Shown: positions 8,734 to 16,632 of the stretch, in pieces | How positions within the stretch are numbered: position 1 is the stretch's first letter | Layout of the letters: the number at the start of each line of letters is the position of its first letter | Assembly: GCF_024345225.1 (NCBI RefSeq) | Contig: NZ_BROD01000001.1 | Location: forward strand, 1,870,362 to 1,934,361 | DNA from: Clostridium sp. TW13 | Lineage (GTDB): Bacteria > Bacillota > Clostridia > Clostridiales > Clostridiaceae | Length of the DNA: 64,000 nucleotides | Direction of reading: 5' to 3' | Notes under the pieces: model-generated | The model's input: the letters and a program-made list of their open reading frames with translations, nothing else | The model's database searches: none | What the model was told of the DNA's origin: nothing | Translations under genes and position numbers: made by a program

Positions 8734-9138
8734 TTATATATCTGTATCTCTCATTTCAATTTCTGTTCCCTCTGGAGCCTTAATCTTAAATAAATACCCT
8801 TTTTCAACTTTATATATTTCTTCACCATTTTTTATTTTGAAATCTTTATAGCCTAAATTCTTTATTCTACTTAATTCTTCATTAATATCGTCCACCCAAA
8901 AGCATAGATGTACTATTCCTTCACTAAGTGAACTATATGTATTAAATTCAGTACCTTTTTTGGGTGTTTGTAATTCAATCATGAATGTCCCCAACCTAAG
9001 CCAGGTATTAAAATCTCTACCATGAAAATCAGGTGTTTCAATAACTATTTCAAATCCAAGAATTCTAGTATAGAAATCAAGAGACTCCTTATATTTTTGC
9101 GTTTGGACACATACGTGATGTAATGTTTTTATACTCAT
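8734..9138 (-). CDS. VOC family (glyoxalase/bleomycin-resistance fold) protein
   Basis: This 134-residue protein shows the vicinal oxygen chelate fold: two beta-alpha-beta-beta-beta modules. It begins with TLHHVCVQTQKYKESLDFYTRILGF (about 5-29), where the first His is a usual metal ligand. Further candidate ligands are a His in VHLCFWVDD (about 91-99) and the Glu in GTEIEMRDTDI at the end. The family includes lactoylglutathione lyase, epimerases, dioxygenases and antibiotic-binding proteins. The substrate is not evident. AGGAG precedes the ATG. It is transcribed on its own. Confidence 0.8.
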   Translation of the reverse strand: MSIKTLHHVCVQTQKYKESLDFYTRILGFEIVIETPDFHGRDFNTWLRLGTFMIELQTPKKGTEFNTYSSLSEGIVHLCFWVDDINEELSRIKNLGYKDFKIKNGEEIYKVEKGYLFKIKAPEGTEIEMRDTDI

Positions 9139-9208
9139 ATTTTTTCTCCTAAATGTATTTTAAAATTTTCAAATATAAAATTAACTACTTTATTTAGAAT
9201 AATGTAAG

Positions 9209-9243
9209 AAAACATATAATTTAACTATCTTATTATATGTTTT
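9209..9243. repeat. 12-bp perfect inverted repeat with T-run
   Basis: AAAACATATAAT and ATTATATGTTTT flank a loop of 11 bases, and a run of T follows on the plus strand. It has the form of a terminator, but no plus-strand gene ends here. It lies between the VOC gene and the small Cys-rich peptide gene, in an otherwise gene-free stretch (9139-9422). Confidence 0.45.
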
Positions 9244-9422
9244 TTTAATATTTTTTTCAAATATTTCCTCTATAAACCTGCGTGATCTTCTTTTTTCTAT
9301 AATAAGGTTACAAATCCTTATTAAATAAAATAAGTATAAAATCTATATACACGGATACACTAAGGTCAATGGGACATTAATTATGTTTATAAACAATTTT
9401 ATTATTAATTAGGAGGGATATC

Positions 9423-9584
9423 ATGTATGATTTAAAAAACCAAGATAGTATTGCAAAAGATAATCCTAGCTCTGATGATAAGCAAAAAGTAGATATATCC
9501 GATAGAGGTTATTTCAAAGAGCATTTAAGTGCAAATGTATTATCCACCAAGTGCTCTTGTGTACCCTGTGATGATTTACTATAA
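9423..9584 (+). CDS. Small Cys-tailed peptide, possible modified-peptide precursor
   Basis: A strong ribosome binding site (AGGAGGG, 9411-9417) precedes an ATG and 53 codons. The N-terminal two thirds are polar and charged, rich in Asp, Lys, Ser and Asn. The C-terminus reads LSTKCSCVPCDDLL, placing all three cysteines in the last ten residues. This leader-plus-Cys-core layout is typical of ribosomally made, post-translationally modified peptides. There is no hydrophobic signal sequence. A 13-bp terminator follows one base after the stop. No radical-SAM enzyme, protease or dedicated transporter lies beside it, so if it is such a precursor its partners are elsewhere. It is the only plus-strand gene in the first 15.7 kb. 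I do not recognise a family. Confidence 0.6.
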   Translation: MYDLKNQDSIAKDNPSSDDKQKVDISDRGYFKEHLSANVLSTKCSCVPCDDLL

Positions 9585-9626
9585 ATAAAATGAGGCTATC
9601 AATCAATCATGACAGCCTCATTTTAT
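9585..9626. terminator. Bidirectional terminator
   Basis: A perfect 13-bp stem (ATAAAATGAGGCT/AGCCTCATTTTAT) has a 16-base loop, an A-run on one side and a T-run on the other. It ends the small peptide gene on the plus strand and the GNAT gene at 9639 on the minus strand. Confidence 0.9.
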
Positions 9627-9638
9627 TTATATAATTTA

Positions 9639-10496
9639 TTAGAACTCCCAACTTATTATCGAGTCTACATACTTAAACCCTAAATCTTCATATAAAGAAT
9701 AAGCTATAGGATTTTCTTTACTAACTCTAATATAGACTTCTCTCTTATCAAATGCTTTACCTATATCAGTGCAAGAATATAAAATCCTATTCATTAGCTT
9801 TTTTCCATAACCCTTGTTTCTAAATTCTTTTCTTATTCCAAAGTTTACAACTGTGAGTTTATTATTTAGGTTAATAATCTGCCCCATACCGACGTATGTA
9901 TCATTTTCTTTAATAAAGATACATGCATTCTCAATATAATAATCTTGTTCTTCATCAAAATACACGTCATCCAAAGTTAAAGGAATTCTTGAATTACTAT
10001 CAAAAATACTGTTCTGTAATTCACATCTTATGTTCTCATGATAGTCTCTTTGAAACACTTCATACTCCTCTGCATCCTTTGATTCTGCAATATTTATCTT
10101 ATCCATAGAAAGAACCATTAAATCACTAATATCCTTTTGAAAAAAATTAAGCTTTGAAAGAATTTCATTACATTTTGAACTAGTGTAACTTTCATATAAA
10201 AAATGCATATTATTAATGTCAAGTGAATCAAAATATTTAAAAGACTTATTTGGTATGTATAAATCTCTGATTAAATATATATCCTCATATATATTTTCAT
10301 ACCATACATATCCAATATATTTTTTATTTACTTTTATCAATTTAATGATTTGATTAGACATAAGAAAACTTAAAAAATTTGATTTTTGAAAATTATCTGC
10401 TAATTCATCATTTAGTTGATTAAATTCTTTACCTTTACCATACATTTTTTTTAATGAAAAATAATTTTTTAGTGTTAAATTTTTATATTCTATCAT
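9639..10496 (-). CDS. GNAT family N-acetyltransferase, two-domain
   Basis: This 285-residue protein has a C-terminal GNAT domain (about 145-285). The acetyl-CoA loop is seen in NFGIRKEFRNKGYGKKLMNRIL (RNKGYG at about 224-229), and NPIAYSLYEDLGFKYVDSI gives the closing motif. The N-terminal half (about 1-140) also looks like a degenerate GNAT fold with KKYIGYVWYENIYEDIYLIRDLYI but lacks the CoA-binding loop. Tandem GNATs of this kind commonly act on small molecules. It follows ispH by about 45 bases and may be cotranscribed with it, ending at the strong terminator at 9585. Confidence 0.75.
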   Translation of the reverse strand: MIEYKNLTLKNYFSLKKMYGKGKEFNQLNDELADNFQKSNFLSFLMSNQIIKLIKVNKKYIGYVWYENIYEDIYLIRDLYIPNKSFKYFDSLDINNMHFLYESYTSSKCNEILSKLNFFQKDISDLMVLSMDKINIAESKDAEEYEVFQRDYHENIRCELQNSIFDSNSRIPLTLDDVYFDEEQDYYIENACIFIKENDTYVGMGQIINLNNKLTVVNFGIRKEFRNKGYGKKLMNRILYSCTDIGKAFDKREVYIRVSKENPIAYSLYEDLGFKYVDSIISWEF

Positions 10497-10541
10497 CTGC
10501 TTAACCCTTTTACCCTAACTCAACAATCAGTACATTATGTG

Positions 10542-11387
10542 TTAAATTGTTTTTAATAAATCCAAAACTTCTGTTATTATCCAATCTGGTGTTGAAGCAC
10601 CAGCTGTTACACCTACAGTTTTAGGACTCATTTTTTTTATTTCCTCTATATCTATGTCTTTAATATTTTCTATATGATAGGTATTTTTACAATTTGCACT
10701 GCATATTTGAAATAATTTAGTGGTGTTAGAACTATTCTTTCCACCTATGACAAGCATCACATCTACTTCTTTTGAAAGATTATCAGCACTTAATTGTCTT
10801 ACCTCTGTAGCAGAACAAATAGTATTAAAAGCTAGAAACTCCTTACTTAACTCTGCCACATTATTGATTGTTCTTTTCCAGTTTTCTTGCTTTTCTGTAG
10901 TTTGAGATACTACACATACTTTACCTGGAATTTCTTCTTCTATATTACCTTTAGATGTAATAATAGCATTATTTCCACACCATCCGTTTATGCCTATAAC
11001 CTCTGGATGATTTTTATCTCCTAAAATAACAATTTTATATCCTTCATCAGAATACTTATTAACTTTTTTCTGTATATTAGTAACATAAGGACAAGTAGCA
11101 TTAACCAATTTAATTCCTCTGTCTTTTATCTTATCAATTACTTCTTTTGATACACCATGAGATCTTATTACCACAGTGTCCTCTTCAGTTAATTGGTCAA
11201 GATCTTCAAGGCTTATTGCAAAAATATTATTTTGCTCTAAAAAATTAACTACATCATTATTATGGATAAGAGGGCCTAAAGTATAAATCTTTTTATTTAA
11301 ATCTTTTTGTATTTTAAGAGTTTCATCAACAGCTCTTTTTACACCAAAACAAAAACCTGCACTATCTGCTAATTTTACTTGTACCAT
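10542..11387 (-). CDS. ispH: 4-hydroxy-3-methylbut-2-enyl diphosphate reductase
   Basis: IspH catalyses the last step of the MEP isoprenoid pathway, reducing HMBPP to IPP and DMAPP with a [4Fe-4S] cluster. The 281-residue protein is full length. Cluster cysteines are visible in DSAGFCFGVKRAVDE (Cys13), NATCPYV (near 96) and the CSAT segment (near 192). HNNDVV and RSHGVS are conserved substrate-binding blocks. In many clostridia IspH is fused to ribosomal S1 domains; here it is the stand-alone form. It starts 9 bases after cmk, in a cmk-ispH order common in clostridia. Confidence 0.95.
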   Translation of the reverse strand: MVQVKLADSAGFCFGVKRAVDETLKIQKDLNKKIYTLGPLIHNNDVVNFLEQNNIFAISLEDLDQLTEEDTVVIRSHGVSKEVIDKIKDRGIKLVNATCPYVTNIQKKVNKYSDEGYKIVILGDKNHPEVIGINGWCGNNAIITSKGNIEEEIPGKVCVVSQTTEKQENWKRTINNVAELSKEFLAFNTICSATEVRQLSADNLSKEVDVMLVIGGKNSSNTTKLFQICSANCKNTYHIENIKDIDIEEIKKMSPKTVGVTAGASTPDWIITEVLDLLKTI

Positions 11388-11396
11388 ACTTTCACC

Positions 11397-12044
11397 TTAC
11401 TTTCTAATGCATTCAGAAATTTTATTTACAACGCCATCAATATCCAAGCCTGTAGTATCTATTTCTATAGCATCCTCTGCCATAGTTAATGGATCTACTT
11501 CTCTATGAGTATCAAGATAATCTCTTCTAATAATATCTTCTAATATTTCTTCATATTCTACTTCAATATTTTTTTCTGTTAACTCAATAAATCTTCGCTT
11601 TGCTCTTTCTTCTGCAGTAGCAGTTAAGAAAAACTTATATGGAGCATCTTTAAGTACAACTGTACCAATATCTCTTCCATCCATAATCACATCATATTTC
11701 AATGACATTTCTTGTTGAAGCTTTACTAACTTTTGTCTTACCTCTCTTATAGATGCATAAGCTGAAACATTTTTACTTATGTCAGGGTGAGTTAACCTTT
11801 CATTTATATTTTCACCATTTAGTATCAAATCATCATTTTCAAAATGCATCTCCATTTTATCTATTTCTTCACATATATTTTTTACTTGAGTTGGAGCTAA
11901 ATCTTTATTCATTGAAACAAAAGTAACAGCTCTATACATAGCTCCTGTATTTATATACATTAAATTAAATTTCTTTGCAACTATTTTTGCTATAGTACTC
12001 TTTCCTGCTCCTGCAGGACCATCAATGGCAACTGATATTCTCAT
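11397..12044 (-). CDS. cmk: Cytidylate kinase
   Basis: Cmk phosphorylates CMP and dCMP to the diphosphates. The 215-residue protein has the P-loop GPAGAGKSTIAK (about 9-20). The CMP-binding region includes NTGAMYRAVT (about 32-41), GRDIGTVVL (about 123-131) and the lid segment with RAKRRFIEL and RRDYLDTHREVDPL. Length and all motifs match the bacterial family. It lies between baiN and ispH with short gaps in the same direction, so it is probably part of one transcript. Confidence 0.95.
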   Translation of the reverse strand: MRISVAIDGPAGAGKSTIAKIVAKKFNLMYINTGAMYRAVTFVSMNKDLAPTQVKNICEEIDKMEMHFENDDLILNGENINERLTHPDISKNVSAYASIREVRQKLVKLQQEMSLKYDVIMDGRDIGTVVLKDAPYKFFLTATAEERAKRRFIELTEKNIEVEYEEILEDIIRRDYLDTHREVDPLTMAEDAIEIDTTGLDIDGVVNKISECIRK

Positions 12045-12076
12045 TTAAACACACCTCATAATAAAATTTATTTAAT

Positions 12077-13303
12077 CTATTCCCCTAATTTTGAACCAGC
12101 TATATAACCAGTAGAAAAAGCTATTTGAACATTGTACCCACCTGTAAATGCATCCACATCCACTACCTCACCAGCAAAATACAAATTATCCACTAATTTT
12201 GATTTCATTGTAGATGGATCAATTTCAGAAACATCTACTCCTCCAGCAGTTACAATAGCTTGATCTATAGGTCTAAGTCCTGTAACTGTCATTCTCATAT
12301 CCTGAATAAGACTTATCAGTCTTTTTCTCTCTTCTTTAGTAATTTCATTTACCTTTTTATTTTCATTAATTCCTGATAATTTAATTATAATTGGTATTAA
12401 ATTTTTAGGGAACAAATCATCTAAAGAATTCTTAAAGTCTTTGTTTATATACTTTTTAAAGTCTTTTTGTACTCTTAAATCTAATTCCTTTGAATCTAAG
12501 GCTGGTTTTAAATTTAATGATGCCTCATAATTTTTAGTTTTCAATTCCTTAATATAGCGGCTACCACTTAAAACTAATGGCCCCGAAATTCCAAAATGGG
12601 TAAAAATCATTTCTCCCAAATCATCATACACTTTTTTCTTATTCTCATAAAAAGTTAATCTAACATTTTTTAATGAAAGACCTTGTAGTTCCCTTACCCA
12701 AGCATCATCTATTTCTACTGGCACTAATGATGGCTTTAACTCAGTTACAGTATGACCAAGCTTCTTAGCAAATCTGAACCCATCGCCTGTAGAGCCAGTT
12801 AAAGGATAGGATTTTCCTCCTGTACAAATAACAAAGTAATCACCACTAATTATATCACCATTTTCTAATTTAACTGATTTAATCTGTGAATCCTTTTTAA
12901 TTATATCATTAACCTTAGAATTCAACATTATTTTAACATTAGAATTAATAAGAGCTCTTTCCAAAGCTTTTATTATATCTGAAGATTTATCAGATTCAGG
13001 AAAAACTCTGTCCCCTCTCTCAACTTTTAGTTTAACCCCTTGCTTCTCAAAAAAATTCATAGTATCTATGTTAGTAAATGAATATAAAGAACTATACAAA
13101 AAATATGGATTTCCTGGGATATTATCAAAGAATTCTCCTATATCCTTTGCATTAGTAACATTGCACCTACCTTTTCCTGTAATGAAAAGTTTCTTACCAA
13201 GCCTTTCATTACCGTCAATTAGAATTACATCATGTTTTTTTGCGGCAGTAATTGAAGCCATCATACCAGCTGGACCAGCACCTACAACTATAACTTTTGA
13301 CAT
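12077..13303 (-). CDS. BaiN/HI0933-family FAD-dependent oxidoreductase
   Basis: This 408-residue flavoprotein is of the HI0933/BaiN type. A Rossmann FAD-binding motif, VVGAGPAGMMAS, is at residues 5-16. The family signature GKGRCNVTNA lies near 43-52, and a C-terminal FAGEVVDVDAFTGGYNVQIAFSTG segment closes the FAD site. Members are widespread; BaiN itself reduces bile-acid intermediates, but for most the physiological substrate is unknown, so no reaction is assigned here. An AGGAG site precedes the ATG. It is followed by cmk and ispH. Confidence 0.85.
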   Translation of the reverse strand: MSKVIVVGAGPAGMMASITAAKKHDVILIDGNERLGKKLFITGKGRCNVTNAKDIGEFFDNIPGNPYFLYSSLYSFTNIDTMNFFEKQGVKLKVERGDRVFPESDKSSDIIKALERALINSNVKIMLNSKVNDIIKKDSQIKSVKLENGDIISGDYFVICTGGKSYPLTGSTGDGFRFAKKLGHTVTELKPSLVPVEIDDAWVRELQGLSLKNVRLTFYENKKKVYDDLGEMIFTHFGISGPLVLSGSRYIKELKTKNYEASLNLKPALDSKELDLRVQKDFKKYINKDFKNSLDDLFPKNLIPIIIKLSGINENKKVNEITKEERKRLISLIQDMRMTVTGLRPIDQAIVTAGGVDVSEIDPSTMKSKLVDNLYFAGEVVDVDAFTGGYNVQIAFSTGYIAGSKLGE

Positions 13304-13375
13304 TTTTATCAGCTCCTGTATATGTAAATTAAAATTCGAGTCTAACCTCAGGATTTAACTTTATTGCAAAATAAA

Positions 13376-13400
13376 AGAAAGGTGATTTCCTTACCTTTCT
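13376..13400 (-). terminator. Terminator overlapping the end of the RpiR-family gene
   Basis: An 8-bp stem, AGAAAGGT/ACCTTTCT, has a 9-base loop. It begins inside the last codons and stop of the regulator gene and is followed by TTTATTTTG on the minus strand. Confidence 0.7.
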
Positions 13401-14278
13401 TCATATAAAGATTTACTTGAAGAATATACATTATATTCTTTCCATATCTCTTCAAGATTATTGAATGTTGCAGAAATTTTATCTTTTTCTCTCATCCCAA
13501 CAGCTATTATTAATGCATTTATAACGCTTAATGGTGCAACCAAAGAATCCACGAAGGAAGCCATATTACTTTGAGCAATTAATGTATAATCTGATTTTGC
13601 TGCAAGTGGAGAAAGTAGACTATCTGTTATTGCAACTACCTTAGCTCCTCTGCTTTGAGCAAACGCTAAAGCATTTATTGTTTTAACTGCATATCTTGGA
13701 AAACCAATTCCAATGACCAAATCACCTTTTCCTAGGTTAATCATCTGCTCAAAAATATCACTTATACCATTTCCCACTACATTAACATTTTCTAAAATTA
13801 AATTTAAATAAAATCCTAAAAACTCTGATAAGGCTGATGAACTTCTTAAACCAATAATATATATTCTTTTAGCTGAAAATATATTGTTCACTACTTCTTC
13901 AAAAGTTTTATGATTTATTTTTTCTAAAGTTGCTCTTATATTTTCTATATCTGCTTTTAAAACGCCTTTTAAAGCATTTTCTTCACTTATATAATCATTA
14001 GACAGCTCTAATCTTTGAACTGTAGTAAGCTTATTTTTAATAAGTTCCTGTAAAGCCTTCTGCAACTTTGGATATCCACTGAACCCAAGTTCTATAGCAA
14101 ATCTAACTACTGTTGATTCACTTACACCCACACTAACTCCAAGTTTTGCTGCTGTCATAAAGGCTGCTTTATCATAATACTTAAGTATGTATTCTGCAAT
14201 CAGTTTTTGTCCTTTACTTAATCTTGGAAACTTTATTTGAATTAATCTCATTAAGTCAGGTTGGTTATTTATATCCAT
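13391..14278 (-). CDS. MurR/RpiR family transcriptional regulator
   Basis: This 295-residue regulator has an N-terminal helix-turn-helix of the RpiR type (about 1-77, including AAKLGVSVGVSESTVVRFAIELGFSGY) and a C-terminal SIS domain (about 115-270) that binds phosphosugars. IYIIGLRSSSALSEFLG is the start of the SIS fold. Such proteins usually control sugar or amino-sugar genes, but no sugar gene is adjacent, so the target is unknown. The start at 14278 is chosen because AGGGGG lies 8 bases before it; a longer frame from 14314 lacks a site. Confidence 0.88.
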   Translation of the reverse strand: MDINNQPDLMRLIQIKFPRLSKGQKLIAEYILKYYDKAAFMTAAKLGVSVGVSESTVVRFAIELGFSGYPKLQKALQELIKNKLTTVQRLELSNDYISEENALKGVLKADIENIRATLEKINHKTFEEVVNNIFSAKRIYIIGLRSSSALSEFLGFYLNLILENVNVVGNGISDIFEQMINLGKGDLVIGIGFPRYAVKTINALAFAQSRGAKVVAITDSLLSPLAAKSDYTLIAQSNMASFVDSLVAPLSVINALIIAVGMREKDKISATFNNLEEIWKEYNVYSSSKSLYEER

Positions 14279-14386
14279 AACTAATTCCCCCTGTTGATTG
14301 ATAGTTGAAAACATATATTTTATGTTACCATTATATTAAGTAATTTTCAACAATGATTGCATGATTATGTTAATAATTTCGCAATA

Positions 14387-15100
14387 TTATTTGCCTAACT
14401 TAAATAAATATTCAATTTCTTTATCATCTAAGTTTCTCCAGCTTCCCTTAGGTAAATCCTTAAGTTTAATATCCCCTACTGAAAGTCTTTTTAGTGTTAT
14501 TACTTCATGACTAAATGCTGCACACATCTTTCTAACTTGCCTATTCTTACCTTCATGAATCGTTATATGTACCAAGGATTTATTTTTTTCTTTCTTTATC
14601 ACTTTTAACTCAGCAGGGGCAGTTATGTATCCACCTATATCTACACCTACTTCAAATTTCTTAATTTCTTCCTCTGTAAAATTACCTTTAACTAAAGCTT
14701 CATATACTTTATTTATTGATACCCTTGGATGAATAACTTTATTATATACCTCTCCATCATTAGTTAATAGAAGTAACCCTGAAGTATCATAGTCTAATCT
14801 ACCAATTGGAAATATCCTTTCTTTTACATCTACAAGATCTATAACTGTCTTCCTATCAAACTCATCCTTAACTGAAGTAATATATCCTTCAGGTTTATTT
14901 AGTGCTATGTAAACTTTATTTTCACAAGGAGAAATAATACTTCCATTAAAAGAAACTCTATCTTTATCTACGTCAACTTTAAATCCTAACTCTGTAATTA
15001 CATCATTATTTACTGCTACTAATCCCTGTGATATATACTCTTCACATTTTCTTCTTGAGGCAACGCCACATCGTGCCATATACTTTTGTAATCTTTCCAT
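14387..15100 (-). CDS. rluB: 23S rRNA pseudouridine synthase (RsuA/RluB family)
   Basis: This 237-residue enzyme isomerises a uridine in ribosomal RNA. An N-terminal S4 RNA-binding domain (about 1-60, RLQKYMARCGVASRRKCEEYI) is followed by the catalytic domain. The active-site motif is GRLDYDTSGLLLLTNDG, with the catalytic Asp in GRLDYDT near residue 101. The C-terminal GKNRQVRKM motif is typical of the RsuA/RluB/RluE/RluF group. The RluB assignment is by general resemblance and clostridial neighbourhood; RsuA or RluF specificity cannot be excluded. GGAGTGAT precedes the ATG. Confidence 0.88.
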   Translation of the reverse strand: MERLQKYMARCGVASRRKCEEYISQGLVAVNNDVITELGFKVDVDKDRVSFNGSIISPCENKVYIALNKPEGYITSVKDEFDRKTVIDLVDVKERIFPIGRLDYDTSGLLLLTNDGEVYNKVIHPRVSINKVYEALVKGNFTEEEIKKFEVGVDIGGYITAPAELKVIKKEKNKSLVHITIHEGKNRQVRKMCAAFSHEVITLKRLSVGDIKLKDLPKGSWRNLDDKEIEYLFKLGK

Positions 15101-15210
15101 AAATTATCACTCCATCTTTTCACTACTGCTATTTTAAAGCATGGGTAACAATTGTTCAAGTAATTAATTTGTTTTTAATTAGTTTCCTGATTGAACTCTT
15201 TTCATAAACA

Positions 15211-15245
15211 AAAGGATTATGGGCAAAAAATGCCCAAAATCCTTT
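15211..15245 (-). terminator. Terminator of the Gly/Cys-rich peptide gene
   Basis: AAAGGAT and TGGGCA pair with TGCCCA and ATCCTTT across short internal mismatches, with a five-A loop. On the minus strand it follows the small gene ending at 15283 by about 40 bases. Confidence 0.75.
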
Positions 15246-15282
15246 ATATAGTATTATTCATACTTTAAATATGGAGAAAATT

Positions 15283-15459
15283 CTAAAAAAAGAATCCGCC
15301 ACTTAAAAATAATAAAAGAAGTAATGGGTTATTGAAGCCACAACCATTGTTACATCCAAAATTGCCGCATCCCCTATTAAATCCACATCCTCTATTGCAG
15401 CCCCAGCCATTGTTGCAGTTAAATCCTCCACAGCCACAATTACAACATCTTCTTGACAT
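15283..15459 (-). CDS. Small Gly/Cys/Asn-rich peptide
   Basis: This 58-residue peptide begins MSRRCCNCGCGG. Residues 5-40 are made almost only of Cys, Gly, Asn, Phe, Trp and Arg, with ten cysteines. A hydrophobic end, PLLLLLFLSGGFFF, completes it. GAGGTGATAAAC precedes the ATG at 15459, which is a better start than the ATG at 15492. Similar low-complexity peptides occur in clostridia and bacilli and are often linked to spore coats. I cannot assign a function. The Leu-rich tail suggests membrane contact or aggregation. It is a stand-alone gene with its own terminator. Confidence 0.7.
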   Translation of the reverse strand: MSRRCCNCGCGGFNCNNGWGCNRGCGFNRGCGNFGCNNGCGFNNPLLLLLFLSGGFFF

Positions 15460-15634
15460 GTTTATCACCTCTATATCTTTTGTATACTTCATAATATGTA
15501 AAATATAAAAAACTTCTACTATTATTTATTTATTTTCTACATAAGTATTATCAACCAAATTTATGACAGTTTCTCCGAGTATTTTTATTGAAAAAAGGCA
15601 ATATTATTGATAAATACAGTTATTAACCCTATTA

Positions 15635-15663
15635 TTGATTTTATTAAACTAGGGTGCTATACT
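15635..15663 (+). promoter_or_regulatory. Promoter of nadABC with overlapping inverted repeat
   Basis: TTGATT (15635-15640) and TATACT (15658-15663) are separated by 17 bases, about 40 bases ahead of nadA. ACCCTA (15626-15631) and TAGGGT (15650-15655) form an inverted repeat straddling the -35 element and reaching into the spacer. This position is where a repressor could bind. I could not match it to a known NAD-repressor box. Confidence 0.6.
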
Positions 15664-15704
15664 GTATATACATTTGTAAACTAAAATTAACGCGAGGTAT
15701 ATAT

Positions 15705-16610
15705 ATGAATTTAATACAAGAAATAAAAAGACTAAAAGAGGAAAAAGATGCCTTAATTTTAGCTCATTATTATCAAAGAGATGAAATTCAAGACATTGCT
15801 GATTATGTAGGAGATTCTTACTATTTAAGCAAAATAGCCATGGATAGTACACAAAAAACCATAGTATTTTGCGGTGTAAAATTTATGGCTGAGAGTGCTA
15901 AAATACTTTCACCTGATAAAAAAATACTTTTCCCAAACCTAGATGCAGGCTGTCCAATGGCAGATATGGCCACTGAAGAAAAGTTAATAGAATTAAAAAA
16001 ACAACATCCAAATGCAAAAGTTGTTGCTTATATAAACTCAAATATAGATGTTAAAGCTCATAGCGATGTATGTGTTACATCCTCTTCTGCCATGAAAATT
16101 ATAAATAATATAAAAGAAGAAGAGATTATATTCTTACCTGATAAAAACTTAGGAAGCTATATAGCCGAACAAGTTCCAGATAAAAAATTTATACTTTGGG
16201 AAGGTTTCTGCATAACTCATGCAAAAGTTAGAAAAGAACAAATTGAAGAGTCTTTAAAAGCAAAACCTAGTGCTAAAGTGTTAGTTCATCCAGAATGCGA
16301 AAAAAACATACGAGACATGGCTGATTTTATAGGTAGCACTGGTGAAATAATTGATTATGCTGAAAAAGATTCTTCTACAGATTACATAGTAGTTACTGAA
16401 TCAGGTGTTATTCATGAAATGAAAAAAAGATGTCCTAGCAAGAACTTTTATGTTCCAAAGGTCACCATGACTTGCTTAAACATGAAAAAAACTACCCTAG
16501 AAGATGTATACAACTCACTAAAAAATGATACTTATGAAATTAAAATACATGAAGATATGCGTTTAAAAGCTTTAAATTCTTTACAACAGATGCATCTTCT
16601 ATCAAAGTAA
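15705..16610 (+). CDS. nadA: Quinolinate synthase
   Basis: NadA condenses iminoaspartate with dihydroxyacetone phosphate to give quinolinate, using a [4Fe-4S] cluster. The 301-residue protein opens with the IKRLKEEKDALILAHYYQ block and carries the three conserved cysteines in VFCGVKFMAESA, HPECEKNI and VTMTCLNMK. The start at 15705 has GCGAGG upstream; an upstream in-frame ATG at 15654 lies inside the promoter and is rejected. It is the first gene of nadA-nadB-nadC, the whole de novo route from aspartate to nicotinate mononucleotide. Confidence 0.96.
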   Translation: MNLIQEIKRLKEEKDALILAHYYQRDEIQDIADYVGDSYYLSKIAMDSTQKTIVFCGVKFMAESAKILSPDKKILFPNLDAGCPMADMATEEKLIELKKQHPNAKVVAYINSNIDVKAHSDVCVTSSSAMKIINNIKEEEIIFLPDKNLGSYIAEQVPDKKFILWEGFCITHAKVRKEQIEESLKAKPSAKVLVHPECEKNIRDMADFIGSTGEIIDYAEKDSSTDYIVVTESGVIHEMKKRCPSKNFYVPKVTMTCLNMKKTTLEDVYNSLKNDTYEIKIHEDMRLKALNSLQQMHLLSK

Positions 16611-16632
16611 TAAAAATAAAGAAGGGATAACA

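Noticed and set aside
9157-9352. Minus-strand open frame ending IEEIFEKNIKKTYNKIVKLYVFLHYSK
   Set aside because: It has no start codon, no ribosome site and contains the 12-bp hairpin at 9209. It is likely chance in AT-rich DNA, or at most an unrecognisable remnant.
15283-15459. Reading the Gly/Cys-rich peptide as a bacteriocin
   Set aside because: It has no leader-core boundary, and its Leu-rich end and position give no support. A coat-type or unknown role is kept open.
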